Assembly: GCA_036562635.1 (NCBI GenBank)
Contig: DATCJU010000077.1
Coordinates: 4,145 to 68,144, forward strand
Source of the DNA: DATCJU01 sp036562635
Lineage (GTDB): Bacteria; Actinomycetota; Actinomycetes; Mycobacteriales; Pseudonocardiaceae
Reading direction: 5' to 3'
DNA length: 64,000 nt
The position numbers and the translations under genes are program-made. The first letter of the stretch is position 1, and the number at the start of each line of letters is the position of its first letter. This document shows, in pieces, positions 45,197-54,600 of this stretch. Below the pieces are notes generated by a model. It did not search any database. It had not been told where the DNA came from and was given only the letters and a program-made list of their open reading frames with translations.

Positions 45197-46237
45197 ATGA
45201 ACTCCCGCTTCCCGCGCTCCACGGTCGTGCTGGCCGGACTGGTCGCGACCGCTCTCACGCTCACCTCCTGCGGAGGAGGGGAACGGACGCCGCAGGGTTC
45301 CGACGGTGACACGGTCCGAGTCGTCACCTCGACGAACGTCTGGGGCAGCGTGGTGCAGGCGGTGGGCGGCGACGCGGTCGACGTGCAGGCGATCATCACC
45401 GGCACCTCGGCCGACCCGCACTCCTACGAGAGCACCCCCCGCGACGCGGTCACCGTGGCCCAGGCGCAGCTCGTGGTGGTCAACGGCGGCGGCTACGACG
45501 AGTTCGTCGAGCGGATCCTGGCCGGTGGCAGCGGTGAGCCCCCCGTCGTCCGGGCCGTCTCCCTCGCCGCCGGCGCCGAGCACCGGGCCGAACAGCACGA
45601 CACCGGGCACGAGGAGCACACGCACGAGGAGCCCGACGCGAAGGAGACCACCGACGCCGCCCCCAGCACCCGGGCGCACACCGACGAGCACGGCCACACC
45701 CACCAGCACGGCGACAACGAGCACGTCTGGTACGACCTGCCGACCGTGGAGGCCGTGGCCCACCGCGTCGCCGAGGAACTCGGCCGGCTCCGCCCCGACC
45801 GGAAGGACGAGTTCACCCGCAACGCCGAGCGGTTCGCCACCCAGGTGCACCAGCTGCACGAGCGGCTGACCGAGCTGCACCGGACCACGCCCGACGCCCC
45901 GGTCCTGGCCACCGAGCCGGTGGCGCAACTGCTGCTGGAGGACGCCGGACTCCGGGACGTCACCCCCGAGACCTTCCGCCAGGCCGTCGAGGAGGAGAAC
46001 GACCCGCCGGCCGCTGCCGTCGCCGAGGTCGAGCAACTGATCTCCGGCGGACAGGTGCAGGTCGTGGTGCACAACCCGCAGACCGAGAGCCCGGTGACCG
46101 CCCGGGTCCGGGACCGGGCCGCCGCGGCGGGTATCCCCGTCGTCGAGATGACCGAGACACTGCCCGAAGGCAAGGACTACCTCTCGTGGATGACCGAGCA
46201 GGTGAACGCGCTCGCGACCGCACTGGGGCGATCGTGA
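45197..46237 (+). CDS. znuA: Zinc ABC transporter substrate-binding lipoprotein ZnuA
   Basis: A 346-residue metal-binding lipoprotein of the ZnuA cluster. Lipobox LTSC with Cys25 as the lipid anchor. Likely zinc ligands are His75 (ADPHSYE) and His176 (NEHVWYD). Between residues 129 and 176 is a charged loop with many histidines, as in ZnuA proteins that handle zinc. The 9-base spacing to GAGGAG supports the ATG chosen. A Zur-like box upstream and znuC/znuB downstream with overlapping frames support a zinc rather than manganese role. Confidence 0.92.
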   Translation: MNSRFPRSTVVLAGLVATALTLTSCGGGERTPQGSDGDTVRVVTSTNVWGSVVQAVGGDAVDVQAIITGTSADPHSYESTPRDAVTVAQAQLVVVNGGGYDEFVERILAGGSGEPPVVRAVSLAAGAEHRAEQHDTGHEEHTHEEPDAKETTDAAPSTRAHTDEHGHTHQHGDNEHVWYDLPTVEAVAHRVAEELGRLRPDRKDEFTRNAERFATQVHQLHERLTELHRTTPDAPVLATEPVAQLLLEDAGLRDVTPETFRQAVEEENDPPAAAVAEVEQLISGGQVQVVVHNPQTESPVTARVRDRAAAAGIPVVEMTETLPEGKDYLSWMTEQVNALATALGRS

Positions 46238-47124
46238 ACACCACCGACACCAACCGGCGCACCTCGACCGCCGGAGCACCGACGTCCCACCGGGGAACCG
46301 AGGACACCACCCCCGCCGTGCAGTTGCGCGGAGCCCGGCTCGCCTACGGCGACCGGGTCCTGTGGGACGACCTGGACCTGGACGTCGCCCCCGGTGAGTT
46401 CCTCGCCGTGCTCGGCCCCAACGGGTCCGGCAAGACCAGCCTGCTGCGGGTCCTGCTCGGGCTCCAACCCCTGACCGCAGGCACCGCCCGCATCGCCGGT
46501 CGACCGGTGCGACGCGGGAACCGGCGTATCGGCTACATCCCCCAGCAGCGTGCCGTGGACCCCACGCTCACCGTGCGCGGGCGCGACCTGGTCAGTTTCG
46601 GCCTCGACGGCCACCGCTGGGGGTTGTCGCTACGCGGCCGGGCCGAGCGACGCCGCCGGGTGGAGGCCGCCCTGGAGGCGGTCGGTGCCACGGCCTACGC
46701 CGACCGTCCCGTGGGGCTGCTCTCCGGTGGGGAGCAGCAACGGCTGCGGGTGGCCCAGGCACTGGTCGGCGACCCCGACGTCCTGCTGTGCGACGAACCG
46801 CTGCTCTCACTGGACCCGGCCCGGCAACGGATGGTCAGCGAACTGATCGCACGCCAGGCCCGGGAACGCCGGGTCGCCGTCCTGTTCGTCACCCACGAGA
46901 TCAACCCGGTGCTGCACCTGGTCGACCGGGTGCTCTACCTGGTCGACGGCCGCTTCCGGGTCGGCACTCCCGACGAGGTCATGACCTCGGAAACCCTGTC
47001 CGAGCTGTACCGGTCCCCGATCGAGGTGGTCCGGGTCGGTGGCCGCATCGTCGTCGCCGGGGCGGAGGACGGCACGGACTGCGCCCACCACGTCCAGTCC
47101 CGCTCGGAGGAAGGGCAGCCGTGA
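46234..47124 (+). CDS. znuC: Zinc ABC transporter ATPase ZnuC
   Basis: A 296-residue ABC ATPase. Walker A is GPNGSGKTS, Q-loop YIPQQRAVDP, signature LLSGGEQQRLRVAQ, Walker B VLLCDEPLLSLD and H-loop FVTHEI. GTG start overlaps the znuA stop as GTGA. The N-terminal 40 residues are a polar extension with no motif, before the ABC domain. The stop overlaps the permease start in the same way. Confidence 0.92.
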   Translation: MNTTDTNRRTSTAGAPTSHRGTEDTTPAVQLRGARLAYGDRVLWDDLDLDVAPGEFLAVLGPNGSGKTSLLRVLLGLQPLTAGTARIAGRPVRRGNRRIGYIPQQRAVDPTLTVRGRDLVSFGLDGHRWGLSLRGRAERRRRVEAALEAVGATAYADRPVGLLSGGEQQRLRVAQALVGDPDVLLCDEPLLSLDPARQRMVSELIARQARERRVAVLFVTHEINPVLHLVDRVLYLVDGRFRVGTPDEVMTSETLSELYRSPIEVVRVGGRIVVAGAEDGTDCAHHVQSRSEEGQP

Positions 47125-47981
47125 ACCCGGCCGATCTGCTCGACAAGCTCGTCGACTTCGACACCACGGTCATGCTGCTGGGCTACGACTTCGTGCAGCA
47201 CGCCCTGGTGGCCGCGGCGGTGCTCGGCCTGCTCTCCGGGGTGCTGGCCCCACTGGTGGTGGCCCGGAAGATGTCCTTCGCGGTGCACGGCACCGCGGAG
47301 CTGGCGTTCACCGGCGCCGCAGCCGCGTTGCTGCTCGGTTGGAGCGTGAGCACCGGAGCCCTGCTGGGGGCCGTGGTGGCGGCGCTGCTGCTGGGCCTGC
47401 TGGGCCGCCGGGACAGCGAGCACGACTCGGTGATCGGCGCGGTGCTGGCCTTCGGTCTGGGTGTCGGCGTGCTGCTGCTGTGGTTCTACCCCGGTCGGAC
47501 GGCCAACAAGTTCAGCCTGCTCGTGGGTCAGATCGTCGGGGTGGACACCACCGATCTGGTCCTGCTGGGCGGGACCGCGGTGGCCGTGCTCGCCGTGCTC
47601 GCCGTGGTCCACCGGCCGCTGCTGTTCTCCAGCGTCGACGCCGACGTGGCGGTGGCCCGCGGGGTACCGGTGAGACTGCTCAACCTGCTGTTCGCGGTGC
47701 TGGTGGGTGTGGCGACCGCCCTCGGTGTGCAGACGGTCGGGGCGCTGCTGGTGCTGGCGCTGATGGTCACCCCGGGTGCCGCGGCGGCGCGGGTGACCGC
47801 GAATCCGATGCTGGCCACGGTGCTCGCCGTGCTGTTCGCCGAGGTGGCGGTGCTGGGCGGCATCGTCCTGTCGCTGGCCCCCGGTGCCCCGGTGAGCGCC
47901 TTCGTCACCGCGATCTCGTTCACCATCTACGTGGTCTGCCGGGTGATCGGCGCCCGGCGGCTGCGGCACCTGCGTGCCTGA
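47121..47981 (+). CDS. znuB: Zinc ABC transporter permease ZnuB
   Basis: A 286-residue membrane protein of the ABC-3 family with about eight membrane segments. Family features include the MSFAVHGTAELAFTGAA segment and the QTVGALLVLALMVTPGAAA segment near the C-terminal part. GTG start overlaps the znuC stop by four bases. Last gene of the operon, followed by a hairpin that also serves the converging gene. Confidence 0.92.
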   Translation: MNPADLLDKLVDFDTTVMLLGYDFVQHALVAAAVLGLLSGVLAPLVVARKMSFAVHGTAELAFTGAAAALLLGWSVSTGALLGAVVAALLLGLLGRRDSEHDSVIGAVLAFGLGVGVLLLWFYPGRTANKFSLLVGQIVGVDTTDLVLLGGTAVAVLAVLAVVHRPLLFSSVDADVAVARGVPVRLLNLLFAVLVGVATALGVQTVGALLVLALMVTPGAAAARVTANPMLATVLAVLFAEVAVLGGIVLSLAPGAPVSAFVTAISFTIYVVCRVIGARRLRHLRA

Positions 47982-48004
47982 ACCCACCCCGGGCCACGTT
48001 CCCG

Positions 48005-48042
48005 TCGAGGACGGCCGGGTCGGGCGACACGGCCGTCCTCGA
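48005..48042. terminator. Bidirectional terminator after znuB
   Basis: Perfect 12-base arms TCGAGGACGGCC/GGCCGTCCTCGA, 14-base loop, between converging genes. Confidence 0.82.
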
Positions 48043-48047
48043 GTCGG

Positions 48048-49403
48048 TCAGCGCACCGGGTTGGCGGCGAGCAGTGCCTCGACCCGGTCCAGGAACGGTT
48101 CGGACAGGATGGGCAGGTCGCCACGGGCCAGCACCCGCTCGACCACCTCCAGCACCACGACCTCCCGGTCCAGCAACGCGTTCGCCACCGCGTCCGGGTC
48201 GCTGTAGCCAGCGGCGTAGGACAGCACGGTGAGGTCGCTGAACACCGCCGACATGTAGCGGGAGGCCGTGATGGTGAACGAGTCGCCCAGCAGCAGCGTC
48301 CGGTCGGTGATCATCCCGTCGACCGGTTCGATCGTCATGTGCTGGAGCTGGCCGAACTCGACGGGCACGTTCCGGGTGGTCTTCCGGGATCCGTCGGGGC
48401 TCACGTCGTACAGCGGCCCGGTGTCGTCGACCTGCCGTCCCTGCAGGGTGGGCAGGTCGGCGCGGAAGCTGTGGGTCCCGGCGTCCGAGATCTTCCAGCC
48501 GTCGGAGACACCGGGCTGCAGCTTCTCGGCGACACGCCGCACCATCACCAGCGCCCCGTCGTCCGTCCAGTGCGAGTCCAGCTTGTAGTAGATGGGCCGG
48601 CGCAGCCTGTCCGCGTGCCGCTTCAGATCCTCACGCAGGTCGATCGCCTTCGGCAGTTCGCCGACGAGCCGCCAGAAGTCCTCGGTCGCCCGCTCCGCGC
48701 AGTCCCGGCCGGCGAACCGGCTCGGCAGGTACTCCCGGACCATCGTGGTCTTGTCCGGGGGGATCACCAGCACGAACTTCCGTCCCGACTGCTCGACCGC
48801 GGCCCGGAAACGCTCCAGCCGTTCCAGGGTCTTCTCCAGGTCCCGGATCGGGTCGCACTTGTTCCTGATGTCGTCACCGAAGTAGAGCCAACCGTCCTTG
48901 CCCTCGATGACGCTCCGGAACGCGCTGCTGTCGGTCTCGCCGTTGTCGCCCTGGTCGATCTGCGGGTCGGCGGGCGGGGGTGGCGCGACCGGGCCCGTGT
49001 CCGAGCGCTTCTGTCCGAACGGCGCCGGTTCACCGAACACGCCGCGGCTGATGGTGTCCGCGGCCCGCACCGCCTCGTCCCGGAACACCAGGTGGTCCGT
49101 CGCCCACTGGGACAGACCGCTGAAGAACTCCCATCCCTGCGTGATGCTGGGGAACTCGGCGAGACGGCGGTTCTCGAACTCGACGGCCCGGGCCCCGAAG
49201 ATCCAGCCCAGGGTCGGGGTGAGGAAGAAGGCCACCGCACAGATCAGTGCCGGAATCTGCCGGCGACCGTGGCGGGGACGGTGCAGAGGGTGCTCCCGGG
49301 GCAGCCATGCCTCGTGCACAGCCGGAAGGCTGGGCGCCGGGGGAAGCGTGGCGGATCGTCCCTGAGATACCACGGTGGACACGTTATCCGGTGCCAGGTT
49401 CAC
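48048..49403 (-). CDS. AlgX/AlgJ-like (DHHW-family) SGNH acetyltransferase-type protein
   Basis: A 451-residue protein with one membrane segment (about 50-70) and a large extracytoplasmic SGNH-like domain related to AlgJ/AlgX. The family motif is KLDSHWTDDGA (about 277-287, Asp-x-His) and the nucleophile-type motif is LLLGDSFT (about 370-377). In alginate-type systems such proteins take acetyl groups delivered by an AlgI-type MBOAT and move them to a polysaccharide. An AlgI-like gene lies at 56.4 kb in this window. The start is uncertain: GTG at 49403 has a poor ribosome site. Confidence 0.82.
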   Translation of the reverse strand: MNLAPDNVSTVVSQGRSATLPPAPSLPAVHEAWLPREHPLHRPRHGRRQIPALICAVAFFLTPTLGWIFGARAVEFENRRLAEFPSITQGWEFFSGLSQWATDHLVFRDEAVRAADTISRGVFGEPAPFGQKRSDTGPVAPPPPADPQIDQGDNGETDSSAFRSVIEGKDGWLYFGDDIRNKCDPIRDLEKTLERLERFRAAVEQSGRKFVLVIPPDKTTMVREYLPSRFAGRDCAERATEDFWRLVGELPKAIDLREDLKRHADRLRRPIYYKLDSHWTDDGALVMVRRVAEKLQPGVSDGWKISDAGTHSFRADLPTLQGRQVDDTGPLYDVSPDGSRKTTRNVPVEFGQLQHMTIEPVDGMITDRTLLLGDSFTITASRYMSAVFSDLTVLSYAAGYSDPDAVANALLDREVVVLEVVERVLARGDLPILSEPFLDRVEALLAANPVR

Positions 49404-49665
49404 CCAGGACGGGATCCGTCGAGCTCATCGGCCCCGCCCCTCGCCACCGACCGGCCGGTTCCGGTCCCGCGGAGCGGCCCGTTCCCTGGTCGTCGCGGTG
49501 ACCGCCCTGCTCACCGGCCGGATGCCCGCGTCCGTCCCGCACCCGACGCCACGGTCGCCACCGGTCGGTGTGAGCAGGGAAACATCCGGCGGCGTAGGTG
49601 AGTACCGCGACACCGGAGCGGGGAACCCACGCCGGTAGGCTCCCCGCGGGACACCGGGAGGTCGG

Positions 49666-50334
49666 ATGCTGAACGCTCTGCTCAGACTGCTGCTGCGCGT
49701 GCTGGTGCGCCTGCTGTACCGGCCGGTGGTGGAGGGAGTGGAGAACATTCCGCGGACCGGCCCGGTGATCATCGCCTCCAACCACCTGTCGTTCATCGAC
49801 AGCGTGGTGATCCCGCTGATGATGCCCCGCCCGGTGGCCTTCCTGGCCAAGGCCGAGTACTTCCAGGGCCGTGGACTGAAGGGCCGGCTGATGCGCTGGT
49901 TCTTCACCGCCCAGGGCGCGATCCCGGTGCAGCGGGGCAACGGCCGGGCGGCCCGGGAGTCGCTGGACACGGCGATCGAGGTGCTGTCGTCCGGCGGGGC
50001 GTTCGGCATCTACCCGGAGGGCACGCGCTCCCGGGACGGGCGGCTGCACCGCGGGCACGTGGGCGTCGCCCGGCTCACCCTGGCCACGGGCGCCCCGGTG
50101 GTCCCGGTCGGCCTGATCGGCACCGACGAGCTGCAGCCGGTGGGTTCCCGCCTGCCGCGGATCCGCCCGTTCACGGTGCGGTTCGGTACGCCACTGGACT
50201 TCTCCCGCTACCAGGGCATGGACGGTCACCTGCCGATCCTGCGCTCGGTGACCGACGAGATCATGTACGCCATCTGCGAGTTGTCCGGTCAGGAGTACGT
50301 GGACAGCTACCAGAAGCCCCCGGCCGCCGCCTGA
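49666..50334 (+). CDS. 1-acyl-sn-glycerol-3-phosphate acyltransferase (PlsC-like)
   Basis: A 222-residue membrane-bound acyltransferase. The catalytic NHLSFID motif (His40, Asp45) and the acceptor-binding YPEGTRSRDG (about 114-123) are intact, followed by APVVPVGLIGTD. An N-terminal amphipathic/hydrophobic helix anchors it. Role: second acylation step of phosphatidic acid synthesis, though related enzymes acylate other glycolipids such as mannosides. ATG start with GGGAGG upstream. It stands alone between divergent and converging neighbours. Confidence 0.9.
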   Translation: MLNALLRLLLRVLVRLLYRPVVEGVENIPRTGPVIIASNHLSFIDSVVIPLMMPRPVAFLAKAEYFQGRGLKGRLMRWFFTAQGAIPVQRGNGRAARESLDTAIEVLSSGGAFGIYPEGTRSRDGRLHRGHVGVARLTLATGAPVVPVGLIGTDELQPVGSRLPRIRPFTVRFGTPLDFSRYQGMDGHLPILRSVTDEIMYAICELSGQEYVDSYQKPPAAA

Positions 50335-50358
50335 GCCCCGGGGACCCGACCCCCACGT

Positions 50359-50387
50359 CCGCGCCGGTTCCGTGTGCCCCGGCGCGG
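50359..50387 (+). terminator. plsC terminator
   Basis: Perfect 9-base arms CCGCGCCGG/CCGGCGCGG, 11-base loop, 25 bases after the stop. Confidence 0.7.
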
Positions 50388-50598
50388 TGTGGCATGTCGT
50401 CGTCCGTGCTGTCCGCCGGCGTCCGGCCACGGCGTACACGAGCACGGAACCGGCCGGCCAGGTGGATCGGACAACTGCACACTGCGGTGGTCAGGGCGCG
50501 TCCGCGGCGGTGACGGCTCGCGCTGTGCCCGTCGGTACCACCGGGCCCCCGATCTCGTGGCCGGCAGTCGCAGGCCGGTTTCGAGAAGGAAGGTCAGC

Positions 50599-51616
50599 GT
50601 GCTGGAAGGGCTCGGTCTGGATCGGACGAGCGAGATCGTGTACCGCGTGATACTCCGCAACCGTGACTGGGGCGCGGAGCAGATAGCAGCCCACCTGGAT
50701 CTCACCTCGATCGAGGCGCGGGCCGCGCTGACCCGGCTGCTCGACCTGGGTCTGCTGCGGACGTCGGTCGAGGGCACCGACCGGATGCAGCCGGTCAGCC
50801 CCGCGATCGGTTTCCCACCCCTCCTGGCGAGGGCCGAGGCCGAGCTGCTACGGCGGCAACAGGCCCTGGAGCTGAGCCGGGTGGCCGTGGCGGAGCTGCT
50901 GGCCGAGTTCGACGACACCGACTCCCCCGCCTCGTCCGACGAGGTCGAGCGACTGGAGGGTGTGGAAGCCGCCTGGGCGTGTCTGGAGAACGTCGCCCGG
51001 AAGGCACAGACGTCCGTCCACTGTCTGGCCGCCTCGCACCGGGCACCCGGGTTGGCCACCCAGAGCGGGTACGACCCGCCCATCCAGCTCACCGTGCTCG
51101 TGGCCGCGCGCGGTGTCCGGGTCCGGCTGGTCATGCTGCACGCCATCCGCAACGAACCCGCCCTGTACCAGGGGGCGCAGCGGTTGGCCCGGGAGGGGTG
51201 TCGAACTCCGCACCACGCCGGCGATCCCGGTGTGGCTCTTCCTGGTCGACGGCGAGTACGCGGTCGTCGCACTCGACCCGACGAGGAACCAGGCCGGAGT
51301 GCTGCGGATCCGCACCCCGGGGGTGCTCTCCGCCCTGACCGACCTGTTCGACCGGCACTGGCGGGAGGCGGTCCCGCTGGAACGGGCACGACAGCAGACT
51401 CTGCGGGACCAGCGGAACGAGCAGGAACAGCGCCTGCTGCGGCTGCTCGCCTCCGGCCGGAAGGACGAGTCCATCGCCCGCCAGTTCGGTGTCTCCACCC
51501 GGACCGTGCGCCGGATGATCGCCGAGCTGTCCCAGAAGCTGGGGGCGGCCAGCCGTTTCGAGTTGGCGGTCCGGGCCATCGAGCTGGGCCTGCTCGACCA
51601 ACCGGTGAGACGATGA
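50599..51616 (+). pseudogene. Frameshifted TrmB/LuxR-type transcriptional regulator
   Basis: Two reading frames together make one regulator of about 338 residues. The first part (LGLDRTSEIVYRVILRNRDW, a TrmB-like winged helix that chooses among repeated promoters) and middle domain run in one frame. After the GGGG run at 51195-51198 the protein continues in another frame with VELRTTPAIPVWLFLVDGEY and a C-terminal LuxR-type HTH (SGRKDESIARQFGVSTRTVR). Removing one G restores a single frame. GTG start 50599 with GGAAGG 5 bases upstream. Either a real loss-of-function mutation or a sequencing error. Confidence 0.82.
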
Positions 51617-51631
51617 CGCCGAGCCGACGGT

Positions 51632-51666
51632 GGCCTCCGGGCGCGGTGGCACCACGCCCGGAGGCC
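51632..51666. terminator. Bidirectional hairpin terminator
   Basis: Perfect 12-base arms GGCCTCCGGGCG/CGCCCGGAGGCC with an 11-base loop, between the regulator and the converging large gene. Confidence 0.85.
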
Positions 51667-51673
51667 GTCGCGG

Positions 51674-54600
51674 TCAGTTCTCGGGCCGGATGACGCGCTC
51701 CACCGCCCTGGCGTACGCCGAGGTACCGGTGACGGTGGGGTGGAAACTCTCCTGGGACACCAGGGTGTCCGGGAGGCTGGGCTCACCGGGGGACTGCGGT
51801 CCCAACACGACGTCGGTGATCCACGGCTCCGGGTCGCACACCGCGTGGCCGGCGAACTCCGGTCGCGGATCCACGAAATCCACGGTGGCACCGGTCTCGT
51901 TGCCCACCTCCGCCGCGACCGCCTTCATCTCTCCGGCCAGGACCCCGGCGAAATCGTTGAGCATCTCCGTCTCCTGCCGGGTCAGGGTCAACAGACAGAA
52001 GTCCGAGTCCGACAGCAGGGCCGGGTACCCGACGAGCACGATGCGCGCGTTCGGTGCCCTCTGGTGGATGGCGACGAGGGTCTGCTTGATCGAGGGGCGC
52101 ACCTTCTCCCGCATGAGCTTCGGCTCGTACGTGACGAGCGGCTCGGGGTCGCCGTCGAGGACGAACCCCGACGAGTCGCACCAGTCGACGTTCATGCACG
52201 CCGTCATGACGTCCCCGAAGCGGGAGTCGTTACCGCCGATCGACAGCATCACCAGGGTGGTGTTCTCGTCGAGGAAACCCGAGTCGATCTGCGGGACCTC
52301 GCCCCACTGTCCGGCGTGGAAGACCCCCAGGTTGACCCACTCGTTCCGCAACCGGCGCTGCGGGATCACCCGCTTCTTGGTGGCGCTGCCGGTGTGGATG
52401 ACGTACGTCGCCTGCTGGGTGTGTGCCCCGTGCGAGGGGATGTGCACCAGGACCCGGTACCAGCCGTTCCCGGGCAGGTCGGGTCGCCACGTGCCGGTGA
52501 CGTGCATCTTGGCGAGGTCCGACGTGTCCTTCCGGGTGTGGGCCACCCAGAAGTGCCCGTTGAACCCGCTGCCGATCTGGTGGAAGTCGACCTTCGAGGG
52601 GTAGTGGCCACTCGCGTCGGCGGCGAAGGACAGCTCGAACCTGCCCGTGGTCGCGGGCCGGTTCTCGCAGCCGGGGCGCACCGAGGGCACGGAGTCGGGC
52701 ACGTCGTCGACGATCACCGCGTTGCTGGGCAGGCCGTTCCGGGTGCAGACCGGCGGGTAGCTGGTGCCGTCGGGCTGCGCCGGGTATCCCGGGTCGAAGC
52801 GGAGCAGCTCGTTACCGCAGGAGTAGTTGCAGTCGGGCTTCCACGTCGCAGGCTCGTGGTACCAGCACCGCAGGTCGTACAGTCCCTGTGCGTTCTTGTG
52901 CGCGCACGGGCCGGCCGGCTCGCCCACCACGTCCGGGTCGTCCGGCACGAACTCCCGGCCCGGGATGCAGTCGTTGGACGGGTCGCAGAACATGGCCAGC
53001 GGGGGCTTGACCGTGATCCGGTGCTGCACCGTGTTCCACCAGGCGGCGCGGAAGCCGGCGACCGGGGTACCGGGTGCCTCCAGGGCCTCCAACGGGTGCC
53101 CGGCCCAGCCGAGGACCTTCTCCGGGTAGGGCCACTTCTGCGGTGTCCTCGCGTCGTCGTAGGTGTACTCGAGGAACGGCTTCCGGTCGGCCGGGTACCG
53201 CGGGTTGATGGGGTTGTTGAACCAGCCCATCCCCCACGGCGAGCCGTCCCCCTGGTCGGGGTGGAACCCGGAGTTGTACGCCCAGACCGCGAAGAACCAG
53301 TTCTCGATCTTCGACGGATCACCGTTGTTGATGATCAGCCCGGCCCGACGGGTCTGGTTCCACTTCTCCTGCAGGATCCGTAGTCCGGCCGCGATGTTGG
53401 CCGCATAGTCCAGGGCGACCGCCCGCTGCTTCTCCGGCTCGAGGGCCGTCTCTCCGGGCCGTGTGGCCCCGGCACGCCGCATGCCGTCGGTCACCTGGGA
53501 CACGCCGTAGCCGCAGTCGGCCTTGTCCCAGTGGATGTCCCAGTCGTCCTCGGACGTGCTGTTGGTCACCGGCCGGCCGTAGTAGTTCCCGATCAGTGGG
53601 TTGCCCGTCACACCGGGAAGCGCCATCCGCGACGCCTGCCACAGGTTGGACTCCTGTGCCAGGATGCCCAGCATGATCTGCGCCGGCACCCGGCCGCCGC
53701 CCTCCAGCGGAATGGGCGGGAACCAGCCCTGCGGGCTGTAGGCGGGCAGGCCGGACTGTTTCCAGTTCGCCTCACGGGTGAAGGTCAGCGAACCGGTGAC
53801 CGCCTGGTCGGCCGCCCACTCCACCTGCCGCGGGGTCGGCTGGTAGACCTGGCTCCGCGGGTCGTTGCGCGGCACCGAGCAGGTCCGTTCCTCCTCGACC
53901 GGGTCGGTGGGCGACCCCGTGGCACTCGCCTGAACCCCGGGCTCTCCCGACACGGCGAGCTTGGGGTGTGGTGCGGAGCCGGCGGTCGCCTCGATCCCAC
54001 CGAGGACGGGGTGCACGGTGAAGTCCACCCGCTTCCCGGTGGCCGGTACCGTGGCGGCGATCCTCACGGGGACAGTCGCGATGGGCAACCCGACGTCGGG
54101 TGCCCTCTTGTTCCAGTCCACCTCGGTCAGCACCAGTTGTCCGTGGGAGGACGGCACCGCGGAGCGGGGCACGTCGAGCACGGTCACGCCGGCGGGGAGT
54201 TCGCCTTCCTGCCGACCCGAGCCGACCAGGAAGACCCGGCCGCCCGCACCCGAGGTCACCCCGAGCTCGCCGAGCCGACCGGTCACCAGCGTGGCGGGGG
54301 TGCTTCCGGGACGGTTGGCCACCCGGCGCACCCGGACCTGGTCCCCGGCCCGGTCCATGAAGACGGCACCGCCGTCGGCGTCGGCCTGGATGTGGAAGGG
54401 CACACCCGTCGACGCCGCCAGAGGCGTGACCCGGCCCTCGTCGTTCACCTGCACCACCTGGTGTCCCCGGGCGGCGACGATGCCGTTCGCGGTGGGCACG
54501 GCGGAGGTCACCTCACCGGCGACGGTCATCATCCGGTCGACCCGAGGGTTGGCGGCGTCGATCTGGGTAAGCCGGGTCTCGGCCCGCTCGGTGCTGAGCT

